From positions 176,256 through 240,255 of the forward strand of contig NZ_JAGGPU010000019.1 of the NCBI RefSeq assembly GCF_018613605.1: a stretch of DNA of 64,000 bases. The letters are read 5' to 3'. The DNA comes from Pedobacter sp. ISL-64 (GTDB taxonomy: Bacteria; Bacteroidota; Bacteroidia; Sphingobacteriales; Sphingobacteriaceae). Positions within the stretch are counted from its first letter, which is position 1; each line of letters starts with the position of its first letter. The position numbers and the translations under genes are program-made. The notes beneath the pieces were generated by a model. It was given only the letters and a program-made list of their open reading frames with translations. It did not search any database and was not told the DNA's origin. Shown in pieces: positions 42,182 through 51,140 of the stretch.

Positions 42182-42646
42182 ATGGCATTACAAGTTGGCG
42201 ATACCGCCCCTGATTTTAAATTATATAGTTCTGATTTGGCAGAAATTTCGCTTTCCGGTTTCAAAGGCAAAAAAGTAATTATTCACTTTTTTCCGATGGC
42301 TTTTACCGGAACCTGTACAGAACAATTATGTACCATGCGTGATAATTTTAGCTATTACGAAGGAATAAATGCACAGGTAATCGGTATTTCTGTCGATTCC
42401 CCATTCTCTTTAGCTAAGTTCAAAGAAGTACAAAGTTACCAGTTCCCATTATTATCAGATTTTAACAAAGACGTGTCGGCAGCTTATGGTGCTTTTTATG
42501 ATGAATTTGTGTTCGGATTGAAAGGTGTTTCCAAAAGAGCGGCTTTTGTAATCGACGAGGAAGGAAAAATTGCTTATGCTGAAGTTTTAGAGGATGCACA
42601 TGATTTGCCTGATTTTAAAGCAATTAATGATGCATTAAGCGCATAA
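42182..42646 (+). CDS. Peroxiredoxin (AhpC/Bcp type)
   Basis: A 154-residue thioredoxin-fold peroxidase. GDTAPDFKLYSSDLAEISLS starts the domain. The peroxidatic Cys45 lies in MAFTGTCTEQLCTMRDNF, with Cys50 five residues on as in atypical 2-Cys Bcp/PrxQ. KGVSKRAAFVIDEEG follows. It would reduce peroxides in the cytoplasm. It lies upstream of the tRNA in the same direction. Confidence 0.92.
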   Translation: MALQVGDTAPDFKLYSSDLAEISLSGFKGKKVIIHFFPMAFTGTCTEQLCTMRDNFSYYEGINAQVIGISVDSPFSLAKFKEVQSYQFPLLSDFNKDVSAAYGAFYDEFVFGLKGVSKRAAFVIDEEGKIAYAEVLEDAHDLPDFKAINDALSA

Positions 42647-42691
42647 AGCATATTCTGCAAAGAATTATTTTAAGGTTTTTTTTAAATTTAA

Positions 42692-42722
42692 TTGGAAATT
42701 AAAATATCAAATTATACCTTTG
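42692..42722 (+). promoter_or_regulatory. Promoter of tRNA-Arg
   Basis: TTG at 42692-42694 and TACCTTTG at 42715-42722 are spaced by 20 nt and match the Bacteroidota -33/-7 pattern. The tRNA begins 22 nt after the -7 box. Confidence 0.65.
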
Positions 42723-44336
42723 CAGTCCGTTAACGATACGGAAACGCATTTGTAGCTCAATTGGATAGAGCATCTCACTACGGATGAGAAGGTTTGGGGT
42801 TCGAATCCCTACAAGTGCACTTGAAGGGATGATTTTTAAATCATCCCTTTTTTTATCTACTATCATAACTCCTAATTCTCTCATTTTGAGATAATTAATC
42901 GATAGGATGTTTAGCATTGTGGGTGTTCGATAGATGCCACTTTCATAGTAGAGGTTTGAGTCGAACACCAGATCTATAAATTCCCGCTTTTCGAGTGTGT
43001 CAAATTTGTGAAAGACGGATTTTATATCTGTTAATCCGTCCAATTGTTTGTTGAGTATTTCGTAAGCCTCGCTGTGATTGGTATTTAGCCTTCCTATTGC
43101 AATTTCCAGATTGTCTATATTGCTTTTGTATTTAATGTGCCATCTTTGGTAGGTCGCCTGATCAATTTCACTTTTTATCCATTTTTCTTCCACAGCATAC
43201 AGCAGTTCCTGTTCTTTTGTAAGTTCCAATTGTTTTTCCGCCAGTCTTTTCCTGTTGTTTGCAAGCTCTTTTTCAATTTCCTGGTTTGCACTGTCTCTGA
43301 TTTTTTTTATTGATCTGGAAGGGAGGCTCATCAGCTCTAGTGCAATATCGAACTGACTATGGGCTTTTCTTGCACTGATATTATTATGTTTTGAAAACCT
43401 ACATTTATAGTAATAGAAATATTGTCCGGATTTGCCGCGTGATGGTGCACCGGTTAAAAAATTACCACAGTGACATTTTAAAATACCTCTCAGTGGGAGT
43501 GAATCATCTACGATGGTGCGTGCTTTAGAAACCCTGTTGAATTTACTCTGCACCATTTTCCACGAAATCATGTCAATGATCGGCTCATGAATAGCAGGGA
43601 AGAGTCCTCCGGGGTGTTCTTTATAAGCTTTGGCTTTTAACAGGCCTGCATAAACTGCATTGTTTAAAATCCTTTCAATTGCCATGTTACCCTTTCTGTC
43701 AAATCCGAGTTCTTTGGCCTTTTGTTTGATCAGGTAAAGTGGTACATTCTTTAAGTAAGCTTCGTAAATGAATCTGACGATTTTTGCTTCAGGTTCATCG
43801 ATGACTAGTCTGCGGTCCCGTGGCTCGCCTAGTTTTTTGTATCCATAGGGTGTAATGCGGAAAACGAATTTTCCTTCTTTTGTTTTTTTGGAATATATGC
43901 CAGACCTTATTTTAATGCTGCGGTTGATATTGTCCTCTTCTGCCAATAGTAGCTGTAGTCCTGCCCTAAAAAAACTCCCAGGTTTATCATAGTCAAATTC
44001 AATGCCTTCGGAAACGCTTATGATTTGAATGCCATATTTAGATTGTAGCGATTTGACCATGCCCATGGCCTCTCCTGCATCGCGGCTGAACCTGTCCATC
44101 TGATCTACCAATAGGTAATCAACGTTTTTATGATATAGGCCTATAAATTCCTGTAGTTTAATAAAATCGGGTCTGTCAAATGTTTTGGCGCTTTTGCCTC
44201 TGTCAATAAAGGTATCGACCAGGTTGATTTTATTGAATTCGATATAATGATCGGTGACTACCCGCTGGCGTTCAATCGAATTTTCACTCTGTTTTTTGTC
44301 GCTGAACCTTAAATATCTAATTGCTTTCTTTTCCAT
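42699..44336 (-). CDS. Large serine recombinase (site-specific integrase)
   Basis: A 545-codon frame. The N-terminal resolvase domain carries the nucleophile Ser in RYLRFSDKKQSENSIERQR and DQMDRFSRD. A recombinase domain follows (RITPYGYKKLGE to about 290). A zinc ribbon comes next (CHCGNFLTGAPSRGK and YYYKC), then a long coiled coil (about 345-420). The last 40 or so residues (from PSSALVGIRTPNLLIR) are the antisense of the tRNA terminator and tRNA-Arg, so this tail is supplied by the host site. It should integrate and excise the element. Confidence 0.93.
   Translation of the reverse strand: MEKKAIRYLRFSDKKQSENSIERQRVVTDHYIEFNKINLVDTFIDRGKSAKTFDRPDFIKLQEFIGLYHKNVDYLLVDQMDRFSRDAGEAMGMVKSLQSKYGIQIISVSEGIEFDYDKPGSFFRAGLQLLLAEEDNINRSIKIRSGIYSKKTKEGKFVFRITPYGYKKLGEPRDRRLVIDEPEAKIVRFIYEAYLKNVPLYLIKQKAKELGFDRKGNMAIERILNNAVYAGLLKAKAYKEHPGGLFPAIHEPIIDMISWKMVQSKFNRVSKARTIVDDSLPLRGILKCHCGNFLTGAPSRGKSGQYFYYYKCRFSKHNNISARKAHSQFDIALELMSLPSRSIKKIRDSANQEIEKELANNRKRLAEKQLELTKEQELLYAVEEKWIKSEIDQATYQRWHIKYKSNIDNLEIAIGRLNTNHSEAYEILNKQLDGLTDIKSVFHKFDTLEKREFIDLVFDSNLYYESGIYRTPTMLNILSINYLKMRELGVMIVDKKRDDLKIIPSSALVGIRTPNLLIRSEMLYPIELQMRFRIVNGLQRYNLIF
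42745..42818 (+). tRNA. tRNA-Arg (anticodon ACG)
   Basis: A 74-nt cloverleaf: acceptor GCATTTG / CAAGTGC, D arm GCTC-AATTGGATA-GAGC, anticodon stem TCTCA / TGAGA with loop CTACGGA (anticodon ACG), and T arm TGGGG-TTCGAAT-CCCTA, then discriminator A. CCA is not encoded. It is the apparent insertion target of the adjacent recombinase-bearing element. No second copy of its 3' end is found in this window. Confidence 0.95.
42823..42853 (+). terminator. tRNA-Arg terminator
   Basis: AAGGGATGATTT and AAATCATCCCTT form a perfect 12-bp stem with a 2-nt loop, followed by a T run. It lies inside the antisense reading frame of the recombinase. Confidence 0.85.
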
Positions 44337-44643
44337 ATATTTCGTCTAATGTTGCTCTGACCAGGACTTTAACTATTAAATTTAGCAATTTTTCTTCTTT
44401 TTCGTTGGATAAACTGGTAATAGTGTCATCAGTTTTTTCGATACTTTTCTGGTTCCTTATATCAAGTTTTGAGAAGTCCAAGTGTGTTGATGGCAAGGGT
44501 TTGTTTGAATTTGTTTTGTCAGTATGGATTACTTTCTGTTTGAAGGTTTTTTGTTTGATATTGGGCGGTACTGCTGCTCGGGCCTTGCTTCTCATCCCTT
44601 TTCTCAAAACTTTCCTTTTTGGTTTTTCGATGTTGATTTCCAT
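44317..44643 (-). CDS. Small basic protein upstream of the recombinase
   Basis: I do not recognise this 108-residue protein. The first 60 residues are rich in Lys and Arg (KPKRKVLRKGMRSKARAAVP), and the end is acidic-helical (EKEEKLLNLIVKVLVRATLD). It overlaps the recombinase start by 20 bp, so the two are translationally coupled. A role as a recombination accessory factor is inference from position. Confidence 0.6.
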   Translation of the reverse strand: MEINIEKPKRKVLRKGMRSKARAAVPPNIKQKTFKQKVIHTDKTNSNKPLPSTHLDFSKLDIRNQKSIEKTDDTITSLSNEKEEKLLNLIVKVLVRATLDEIYGKESN

Positions 44644-45028
44644 AAGGATTATGTTTTTGGATAATGATCGGAGAATTTTGATGCAGTTTTTCGGAGGTTG
44701 GAAAATTAAATAGATACTGAGATGTAACGAAAGGTTTGTGAGTAATTAAGGTGCTGTGTTTTTGCTAGGCATTTAATTCTTGTTTTACTACAGAAAAATC
44801 TCATCAAAATTAAGAATTTTTCCTGCTTGAGACTAAATGCATCTTTCGATTTCACCGAAAGTGAGAAAGGACTGTGTAAATGCGGAACAGGCGGCCGTTT
44901 TTTCTGAAATTCCCAAAGATTTAGGAGTTTAGATTACCTCGCCTCCTTAATTAGATATTATTTCCTTTGTTAAAATATTAAATAAGTTGTTTTGTAATTT
45001 TTCTACTACCTTTAGTTAACAATAAGCA
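44644..45028. other. Spacer between recombinase unit and ECF sigma gene
   Basis: About 385 bp holding the divergent control region. CTTTCG-ATTTCAC-CGAAAG (around 44853-44871) is a small inverted repeat. A candidate promoter for the sigma gene is TACCTTTA near 45013, with TTG about 20 nt upstream. No gene is seen. Confidence 0.4.
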
Positions 45029-45607
45029 ATGTCCAATTATCAAATTTCGATGCAGAATGATCTCTTTTTCAGATTGAAAAATGGGGATGAATCTGCATTT
45101 ACTGAAATTTACAATCACTTCTGGAAACAGCTTTATCACACTGCATTTACAATTTTAAAGGATAGAGAAGCTGCTGCTGACGCACTGCAGGAGGTATTTG
45201 TCAGTTTATGGCAGCGCAGAGCTGAATTGGAAGTCGTGACTTTGAAGGCCTACCTGCATCAATCAGTAAGATTTACCGTGTTAAAGGCCATTCGCGCCCA
45301 AAAAACAGATCGTCATTTTTACATACGATTGGCTAATATTACAACAGAAATAATTACAGAAAATCCAACCTTATTTAAGGAACAGCAACAATTAATAGAA
45401 GGAATAATTAACCAACTCCCATCTGATTGCAGAGAAATTTTTTTAATGAGCAGACAAGATGGGTTAGTTTATAGACAAATTGCTATTAAATTAAATATTT
45501 CTGAAAAAACTGTTGAGAAAAAGATGTCTAAATCTTTAAAAATCATCCGGTCAGGGCTAAGTGTGGATTTGTGCCTGCTCATTTTAATTTCTCACTATCT
45601 AGCTTGA
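45029..45607 (+). CDS. FecI-like ECF sigma factor
   Basis: A 192-residue ECF sigma factor of the kind linked to SusC/SusD loci in Bacteroidota. Region 2: FTEIYNHFWKQLYHTAFTIL, AADALQEVFVSLWQRR. Region 4: LPSDCREIFLMSRQDGLVYR, KLNISEKTVEKKMSKSLKII. A hydrophobic C-terminal tail (LCLLILISHYLA) is typical of this group. It should drive the SusC/SusD genes once freed by the FecR protein encoded downstream. Confidence 0.93.
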   Translation: MSNYQISMQNDLFFRLKNGDESAFTEIYNHFWKQLYHTAFTILKDREAAADALQEVFVSLWQRRAELEVVTLKAYLHQSVRFTVLKAIRAQKTDRHFYIRLANITTEIITENPTLFKEQQQLIEGIINQLPSDCREIFLMSRQDGLVYRQIAIKLNISEKTVEKKMSKSLKIIRSGLSVDLCLLILISHYLA

Positions 45608-45624
45608 TTTTAATTTTCTGTATA

Positions 45625-46290
45625 TCAGTTAATTGTAATTAGTCATGGAGTTTTTGTAGGGTATCTATTGATTTTTGGTACGTATAGTTTATATAGTATG
45701 AAAATAGTTTATATAGTATGAAAAAAGGACAATTTTAACCGTATTTGATAAATACTTCAACAACTTAGCTACTGAATCTGAAAAACTTCTGGTTGAAGAG
45801 TATAATCGAATGGAGACTCAGGAAAAAAATGAGTTGAAATTAAATGATGAAGCGCTTTAAAAGCATAAGCATATAATAGGATTAAGCAGAAGATCCATAA
45901 AGAACCAAAAACATAAATCAGGTAGTAATTCAGGCTTAAAACGCAAAGTAATTGGAAATAGGTTAATATTGTTATAATACTACTGGTTTAAGTTTTTGGA
46001 TTTACAAAATTCAAGAGGAGAAAGCCGTAGGGATATAACTTATGCAAGTCTGATTAAAGCTGGGGTCAACAAAACCGTTTTAACATTGGCAAGTGGATGT
46101 GATTAGTATAAGACGGTTCTGAGAACAAAATGATTGAAACGAATAATGGCGTTAGCATAAAGAAAGTTGCCAATGGATTGTTGTTATATATTCATGCAGC
46201 TTCTTCTACTCGGTTACATAAGGGCAAAGCAGAATTTTTAAAATAAAATTGAAACTCCAAGAGTATGGCAATACAAAGTTGTTATTGAAT
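45625..46290 (+). pseudogene. Decayed partial duplicate of the fecR gene
   Basis: The sequence parallels 46310-46960: CAGTTAATTGT, then GATTTTTGGTACGTATAGTT, AACTTAGCTACTGAATCTGA, GAGTTGAAATTAAATGATGA and ATTGAAACTCCAAG all recur in order. It carries many indels and stop codons and lacks the C-terminal half. Two tandem 20-mers, ATAGTTTATATAGTATGAAA, stand at 45684-45723. It lies between the sigma gene and the intact fecR. Confidence 0.85.
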
Positions 46291-46381
46291 AATTTTAATC
46301 AACTGTATTCAGTTAATTGTGAATAATTTAGGATTTGCCGTAGGGTATCGGTTGATTTTTGGTACGTATAGTTTATATAGC

Positions 46382-47554
46382 ATGAAAAAAGAACGATTTC
46401 TAACCTTAATTGATAAATACATCAACAACTTAGCTACTGAATCTGAAAAGCTTCTGGTTGAGGAGTATTATAATCGAATGGAAGCTCAGGAAAAAAATGA
46501 GTTGAAATTAAATGATGAAGAGCTTTTAAAAGCAAAAACATATAATCAGATTAAGCGGAAGATCCAAGAAGAATCAAAATATAAATCAGGTAGTAATATC
46601 AGACTTAAAAGGCAAATTAACTGGAAATGGATTGGTATTGCTGCAATACTACTGGTTACTACTGGTTTGAGTTTTTGGATTTACAGAATTCAAAAGAAGA
46701 ATGCAGTTGTCGTTACAGACTATGCAAGTCTAATTAAAGCTGGGGTAGACAAAGCGGTATTAACATTGGCAAATGGGAGTAAAGTAGTGCTGGACAGTTC
46801 TGAGAATAAAATGATTGCTATCAATAATGGTGTCGGCATAAAGAAAGTTGCCAATGGATTGTTAGAATATGTTCACGTGACCTCCGCTCATCAGTTAGAT
46901 GAGACAAAAGAAGAAGTTTATAATAAAATTGAAACTCCAAGGGGAGGGCAATATAAAGTTGTTCTAAACGATGGAACTGTGGTTTGGCTAAACGCAGCTT
47001 CTTCATTGCGGTATCCTGTTGAGTTCAATGGCAAACAAAGAAAGGTTGAGTTAACTGGCGAAGGTTATTTTGAAGTGGCACATGAGAAATCAAAACCTTT
47101 TATCGTAGTTACGAACAGGCAAGAAGTTACGGTTTTAGGAACTCATTTTAATATAAACGCTTATACTGATGAGCCAGCGGTAAAAACCACCCTGCTGGAA
47201 GGAAAGGTAAAAGTGTTTTCAAAAATTAATGCCAAGCAGGGCTATCTTAAATCTGGAGAGCAGGCCGTTTTATCAGGACAAGATTTTAATGTGCATCAGG
47301 TTGATATCATGGCCGAAACTGATTGGAAAGATGGGCGATTTATTTTTAGGGACGAAGATTTTGCCAGTATCTTAAGAAAGTTATCCAGATGGTACAACAT
47401 TGATGTGGAATATAATACTAAATCTACTGACAACCTAAGCTTTAGTGGTCAAATTTCTCGGTCCAAGAGCTTAAAAGAGGTATTAAACATATTAACGCTT
47501 ACCAATGATGTTAAATTTAAAGTCAAAGAAAGGAGAGTAACAGTTATGCCATAG
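46382..47554 (+). CDS. FecR-family anti-sigma factor
   Basis: A 390-residue membrane regulator that should hold the ECF sigma factor and release it on a signal from the SusC-like receptor. From ATG 46382 (MKKERFLTLIDKYINN), a cytoplasmic N-terminal domain of about 80 residues precedes a single helix (WIGIAAILLVTTGLSFWIY). The periplasmic FecR domain has TPRGGQYKVVLNDGTVVWLN, ASSLRYPVEF and LTGEGYFEVAHEKSKPF, and DUF4974 ends it (FRDEDFASILRKLSRWYN). A GTG start at 46319 would add 21 residues that also occur in the decayed copy's leader, so it is rejected. Confidence 0.93.
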   Translation: MKKERFLTLIDKYINNLATESEKLLVEEYYNRMEAQEKNELKLNDEELLKAKTYNQIKRKIQEESKYKSGSNIRLKRQINWKWIGIAAILLVTTGLSFWIYRIQKKNAVVVTDYASLIKAGVDKAVLTLANGSKVVLDSSENKMIAINNGVGIKKVANGLLEYVHVTSAHQLDETKEEVYNKIETPRGGQYKVVLNDGTVVWLNAASSLRYPVEFNGKQRKVELTGEGYFEVAHEKSKPFIVVTNRQEVTVLGTHFNINAYTDEPAVKTTLLEGKVKVFSKINAKQGYLKSGEQAVLSGQDFNVHQVDIMAETDWKDGRFIFRDEDFASILRKLSRWYNIDVEYNTKSTDNLSFSGQISRSKSLKEVLNILTLTNDVKFKVKERRVTVMP

Positions 47555-47579
47555 ATTATAGATATATGCAAACTGTTAA

Positions 47580-47606
47580 AAGCCGGAAGTGCTGAAACAC
47601 TCCCGG
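47580..47606 (+). terminator. Hairpin between fecR and susC-like gene
   Basis: GCCGGAAGTG and CACTCCCGGT pair (one mismatch) around CTGAAA. It lacks a strong T run, so it may be a weak terminator or an mRNA-protecting hairpin. Confidence 0.45.
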
Positions 47607-47706
47607 TTATATGATCAGTTCGTACCTCAATTATTGTTTCAAGAACCAACTAAGTACACTGTTTTCTATTCTAGAATGCAGTTAACAAACTAACCTAATC
47701 AAATGT

Positions 47707-50700
47707 ATGAAATTTTACGATTTTAAGTCGTACAGGAACGCCTGTATCAAAAATAAAATCCTACTAACCATGAAATTTACTGTATTTCTACTTTTTAGCC
47801 TTGTTTTTCAGGTAAGCGCCAGTAGCTTTGCTCAGAATAAGATTACCCTTGCAGAGAAGAATATTTCTTTGGAAAAGGCTTTAGAAAAAATAAGTAGTCA
47901 AAGTGGTTTCGATATCCTTTATAACTCAAAAGGGGTAAAAAGAACAAATGCCATTTCTATCAATGTAAAAGATGCAACACTAAACAGTGTTTTGGATAAA
48001 TGTTTCTCCGGGCAGCCTTTAACTTATACTATAGAGGCCTCAACTATTGTAGTTAGAGAACGAGCAGTTCCAAATGACGACAAAAAAAATAAATCTATTA
48101 ACAATAAAACTACCGGAGATATAAAAGGTAAAGTTATCGATGAGCAGGGATTGGGTTTGCCGGGCGCAACAATCAAGGTAAAAGGTACAACCCAAGCTGT
48201 GGTAACAGGTGATGGAGGCCTATTTAACCTTAAAAATGTCGAAGAAGGTGCTATTCTTTCTATATCATTTGTTAGCTATCAAACTCAGGAAGTTAAAGCT
48301 CGTTTTAAAGATGAAATGCTCATCCAGTTGTTGGCGGAGGCAGGAAGTTTGAATGAGGTGGTCGTTTCGGCATATGGGCAAACACAAAAGAAAATTAGTG
48401 TAACTGCAGCAATTTCTACTATTCAAACCAGAGAATTAAAGCAAAGTCCAGTTGCAAACTTAAGTAATGCCCTCGCCGGACGACTCCCGGGATTAACCTC
48501 TATCCAATCATCAGGAGTACCAGGGTCAGACGCCTCTACAATTTACATAAGGGGTATAGGTACTTATGGCTCGGCTACCTCGCCTCTAATTGTAATTGAT
48601 GGTTTGCCCAGAGGGGATGCAAATTTTGGTGATATTGATGTGAACGAAGTAGCATCTATTAGTATATTAAAAGATGCAGCAGCAACCTCACTATATGGTA
48701 TACAGGGTGCAAACGGCGTAATTTTGGTTACTACCAAACGTGGTTTTATTGGTAAAACCAATATTAGTTTTAATGCTAATTATGGCGTACAAACACCCCA
48801 ACGCCTTCAGCAGAAATTTAGTAGCCCACAAAAAGCATATATAGAAAATTTAGGTGCGTATAAAGATGGACTTGCCCCAATTTGGACGGATAAAGAATTA
48901 GAGCTATTTGCCAGTCAGCAAGACCCATATACTTACCCGGATATTAATTGGTATGATGTGATTTTTAAAAAATACACACCACAGCAACAATATAACACCA
49001 ATATTAATGGTGGTAACGAATATGTAAAATATTTTGTTTCATTGGGTTATTTAAATCAGGGCAACCTTTTTAAAGCAGCAGATGATAATAGGTATGGTAT
49101 TCGCCAGAAATATGATCGATATAACTTCAGATCCAATATCGATATTAAGGCAACCGACATGATGGACGTTAGGGTAGATTTGGCTTCCCGGTTGGAACAG
49201 AGAACAGGGCCAGGTAGTTCTTACCAAACTGTTTTTACCTATGTAAACCTTTTGGAAAACTATACTACACCAATTTTTAATCCTAACGGTACATATGCGG
49301 CCGGTAGAATGACAACCTCGAATATTAACAATCCATTAGGGCAAACAAAAGATGCCGGGTATTTTGATAATTACTGGAACAGCACCAACGGAACAGTTGA
49401 GGTAAACCATAAATTAGCATTTATTACCAAAGGTTTAAGTGCAAAGGCACTATACTCTTTCGAAAACTATTCTGCAATAAATTATCTTCAAACACAGTCT
49501 TTCGATGCCTTTAGATATAAAAAAGATCCAGTAACTGGTGTGGAAACCTATACGCCTTTTAGCCAGGTAAGCTCATTGTCAAAAAGCTATTCAACAAGCG
49601 CTAATAGGTATTTTAACTATAATGTTCAATTAAATTATAATAGATCATTTGCTAAGAATAATTTTACAGGGCTGGCTTTGTTTAACAGAAACTATACTTC
49701 GGTTGCCAACGATTTACCAAGAACTTATGAAGGTTTTGTGGGCAGGCTAGCTTATAATTATGATTCTAGATATTTTGTTGACTTTAATGTTGGTTATAAC
49801 GGATCAGAAAATTTCCCTAAAGGAAGTAGGTATGGATTTTTTCCGGCAGTTTCGGCAGGCTGGGTAATTTCTGGCGAATCGTGGTATAAATCAAAAACGG
49901 TAAATCTTTTAAAATTGCGTGGCTCTTTTGGCTATGTAGGTAACGATCAGATTGGCGGTGCCCGTTGGTTGTTTATTACCGATTATGCCCGTGGAGGTGG
50001 TTTTGATTTTGGTACTTCTGCGACTACAGCAGGAGGTTATCTATCCAATAGGATTGGAAATCCAAATGTAACCTGGGAAAAGGCACAAAAGATGGATATT
50101 GGTATAGAAACCGGTTTCTTTAATAACCACTTAAAATTTGAAGCAGATGTGTTTAGGGAAGACCGTAAAAATATTTTAAGTAGCCCTTTAACTATACCAA
50201 CTTATTTGGGTATTACCAATCCAGCAGCCATTAATGTGGGCCGTGTTTTAAATAAAGGCTTTGAGACCTCTTTAAACTTTAATACTGCTATTGATAAAGT
50301 AAGTGTATTTGGTTACGTGAACTGGAGTTACAACAAAAGCAAAATTCTAGAAAGAGATGAACCCAACTTAGCTTATCCTTACCAAACATTAACGGGTTTG
50401 CCAGTTGGGTATCAGCTGGGATACCAGGCACTCGGTCTGTTTAAAAATCAGGCAGAAATTGATGCATCACCGAAACAGGCTTTTGCTGGCTCGGTAATCC
50501 CTGGTGATATACGCTTTAAAGATATGAATGGCGATAATTTAATTAACGAAAATGATAGGGTTGCCATCCAATTGAGTAACTTTCCGTTTAACACCTTTGG
50601 GGCATCGTTAGGGGCTAGCTATAAAGGAATTGATTTTTCGGTTCTTTTTCAAGGTACCATGGGTGGTAAAACCTATGTGCCATATTTAGGCCCGGCCAGA

Positions 50701-51039
50701 TTAAATGATGTTTGGACAGTAGCGACGGCAGAAACAGCTACCTATCCTGTGGTACATTATAGCTTATCAGGTGGCCAGAATAATGCTCAACTAAATACTT
50801 TTTTTGCTTACTCATCTGATTATCTAAAATTGAAAAACATTGAGCTTGGTTATACCCTTCCAAAATCGGTACTAAGTAAAATAAAGATCAATACGTTCAG
50901 AGTATTTTTATCAGGTCTTAACCTATTTACATGGGATAAATTGCCGTATAAAGATTTTGATCCAGAGCAAACTGCAAACGGTACAGCACTTTACCCTACG
51001 CAGAAAATATATAACCTAGGTGTATCCATGACATTTTAA
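47707..51039 (+). CDS. SusC/RagA-family TonB-dependent outer-membrane transporter
   Basis: A 1110-residue receptor that imports glycans or other oligomers with its SusD partner. In order: a signal region (MKFTVFLLFSLVFQVSASSF), an STN domain (about 50-105, ISLEKALEKISSQSGFDILY), a CarboxypepD_reg-like domain (about 135-215, GKVIDEQGLGLPGATIKVKG), the plug (LSNALAGRLPGLTSIQSSG and SISILKDAAATSLYGIQGAN) and the barrel, which ends NLGVSMTF. The STN domain is the part that signals to FecR, consistent with the sigma/FecR genes upstream. The substrate is not evident. Confidence 0.95.
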   Translation: MKFYDFKSYRNACIKNKILLTMKFTVFLLFSLVFQVSASSFAQNKITLAEKNISLEKALEKISSQSGFDILYNSKGVKRTNAISINVKDATLNSVLDKCFSGQPLTYTIEASTIVVRERAVPNDDKKNKSINNKTTGDIKGKVIDEQGLGLPGATIKVKGTTQAVVTGDGGLFNLKNVEEGAILSISFVSYQTQEVKARFKDEMLIQLLAEAGSLNEVVVSAYGQTQKKISVTAAISTIQTRELKQSPVANLSNALAGRLPGLTSIQSSGVPGSDASTIYIRGIGTYGSATSPLIVIDGLPRGDANFGDIDVNEVASISILKDAAATSLYGIQGANGVILVTTKRGFIGKTNISFNANYGVQTPQRLQQKFSSPQKAYIENLGAYKDGLAPIWTDKELELFASQQDPYTYPDINWYDVIFKKYTPQQQYNTNINGGNEYVKYFVSLGYLNQGNLFKAADDNRYGIRQKYDRYNFRSNIDIKATDMMDVRVDLASRLEQRTGPGSSYQTVFTYVNLLENYTTPIFNPNGTYAAGRMTTSNINNPLGQTKDAGYFDNYWNSTNGTVEVNHKLAFITKGLSAKALYSFENYSAINYLQTQSFDAFRYKKDPVTGVETYTPFSQVSSLSKSYSTSANRYFNYNVQLNYNRSFAKNNFTGLALFNRNYTSVANDLPRTYEGFVGRLAYNYDSRYFVDFNVGYNGSENFPKGSRYGFFPAVSAGWVISGESWYKSKTVNLLKLRGSFGYVGNDQIGGARWLFITDYARGGGFDFGTSATTAGGYLSNRIGNPNVTWEKAQKMDIGIETGFFNNHLKFEADVFREDRKNILSSPLTIPTYLGITNPAAINVGRVLNKGFETSLNFNTAIDKVSVFGYVNWSYNKSKILERDEPNLAYPYQTLTGLPVGYQLGYQALGLFKNQAEIDASPKQAFAGSVIPGDIRFKDMNGDNLINENDRVAIQLSNFPFNTFGASLGASYKGIDFSVLFQGTMGGKTYVPYLGPARLNDVWTVATAETATYPVVHYSLSGGQNNAQLNTFFAYSSDYLKLKNIELGYTLPKSVLSKIKINTFRVFLSGLNLFTWDKLPYKDFDPEQTANGTALYPTQKIYNLGVSMTF

Positions 51040-51102
51040 TGATATTATTTTTAGAAACCATCATGGTCTTTAAACTTCAAAAGTTTATGAAAAATAATAT
51101 CA
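51040..51102 (+). promoter_or_regulatory. Nested hairpin in the susC-susD spacer
   Basis: TGATATTATTTTT (51040-51052) and AAAAATAATATCA (51090-51102) are perfect 13-bp inverted repeats. Inside are ACCATCATGGT and AAACTTCAAAAGTTT, each a smaller palindrome. The structure starts at the susC stop and could set relative levels of the two mRNAs. Confidence 0.55.
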
Positions 51103-51140
51103 TGAAGATTTCATCACCATTAAAAACAAATTATATATAG

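Noticed and set aside
46319..46381. GTG start for fecR
   Set aside because: The extra residues are leader sequence that also occurs upstream in the decayed copy; ATG 46382 gives the standard FecR start.
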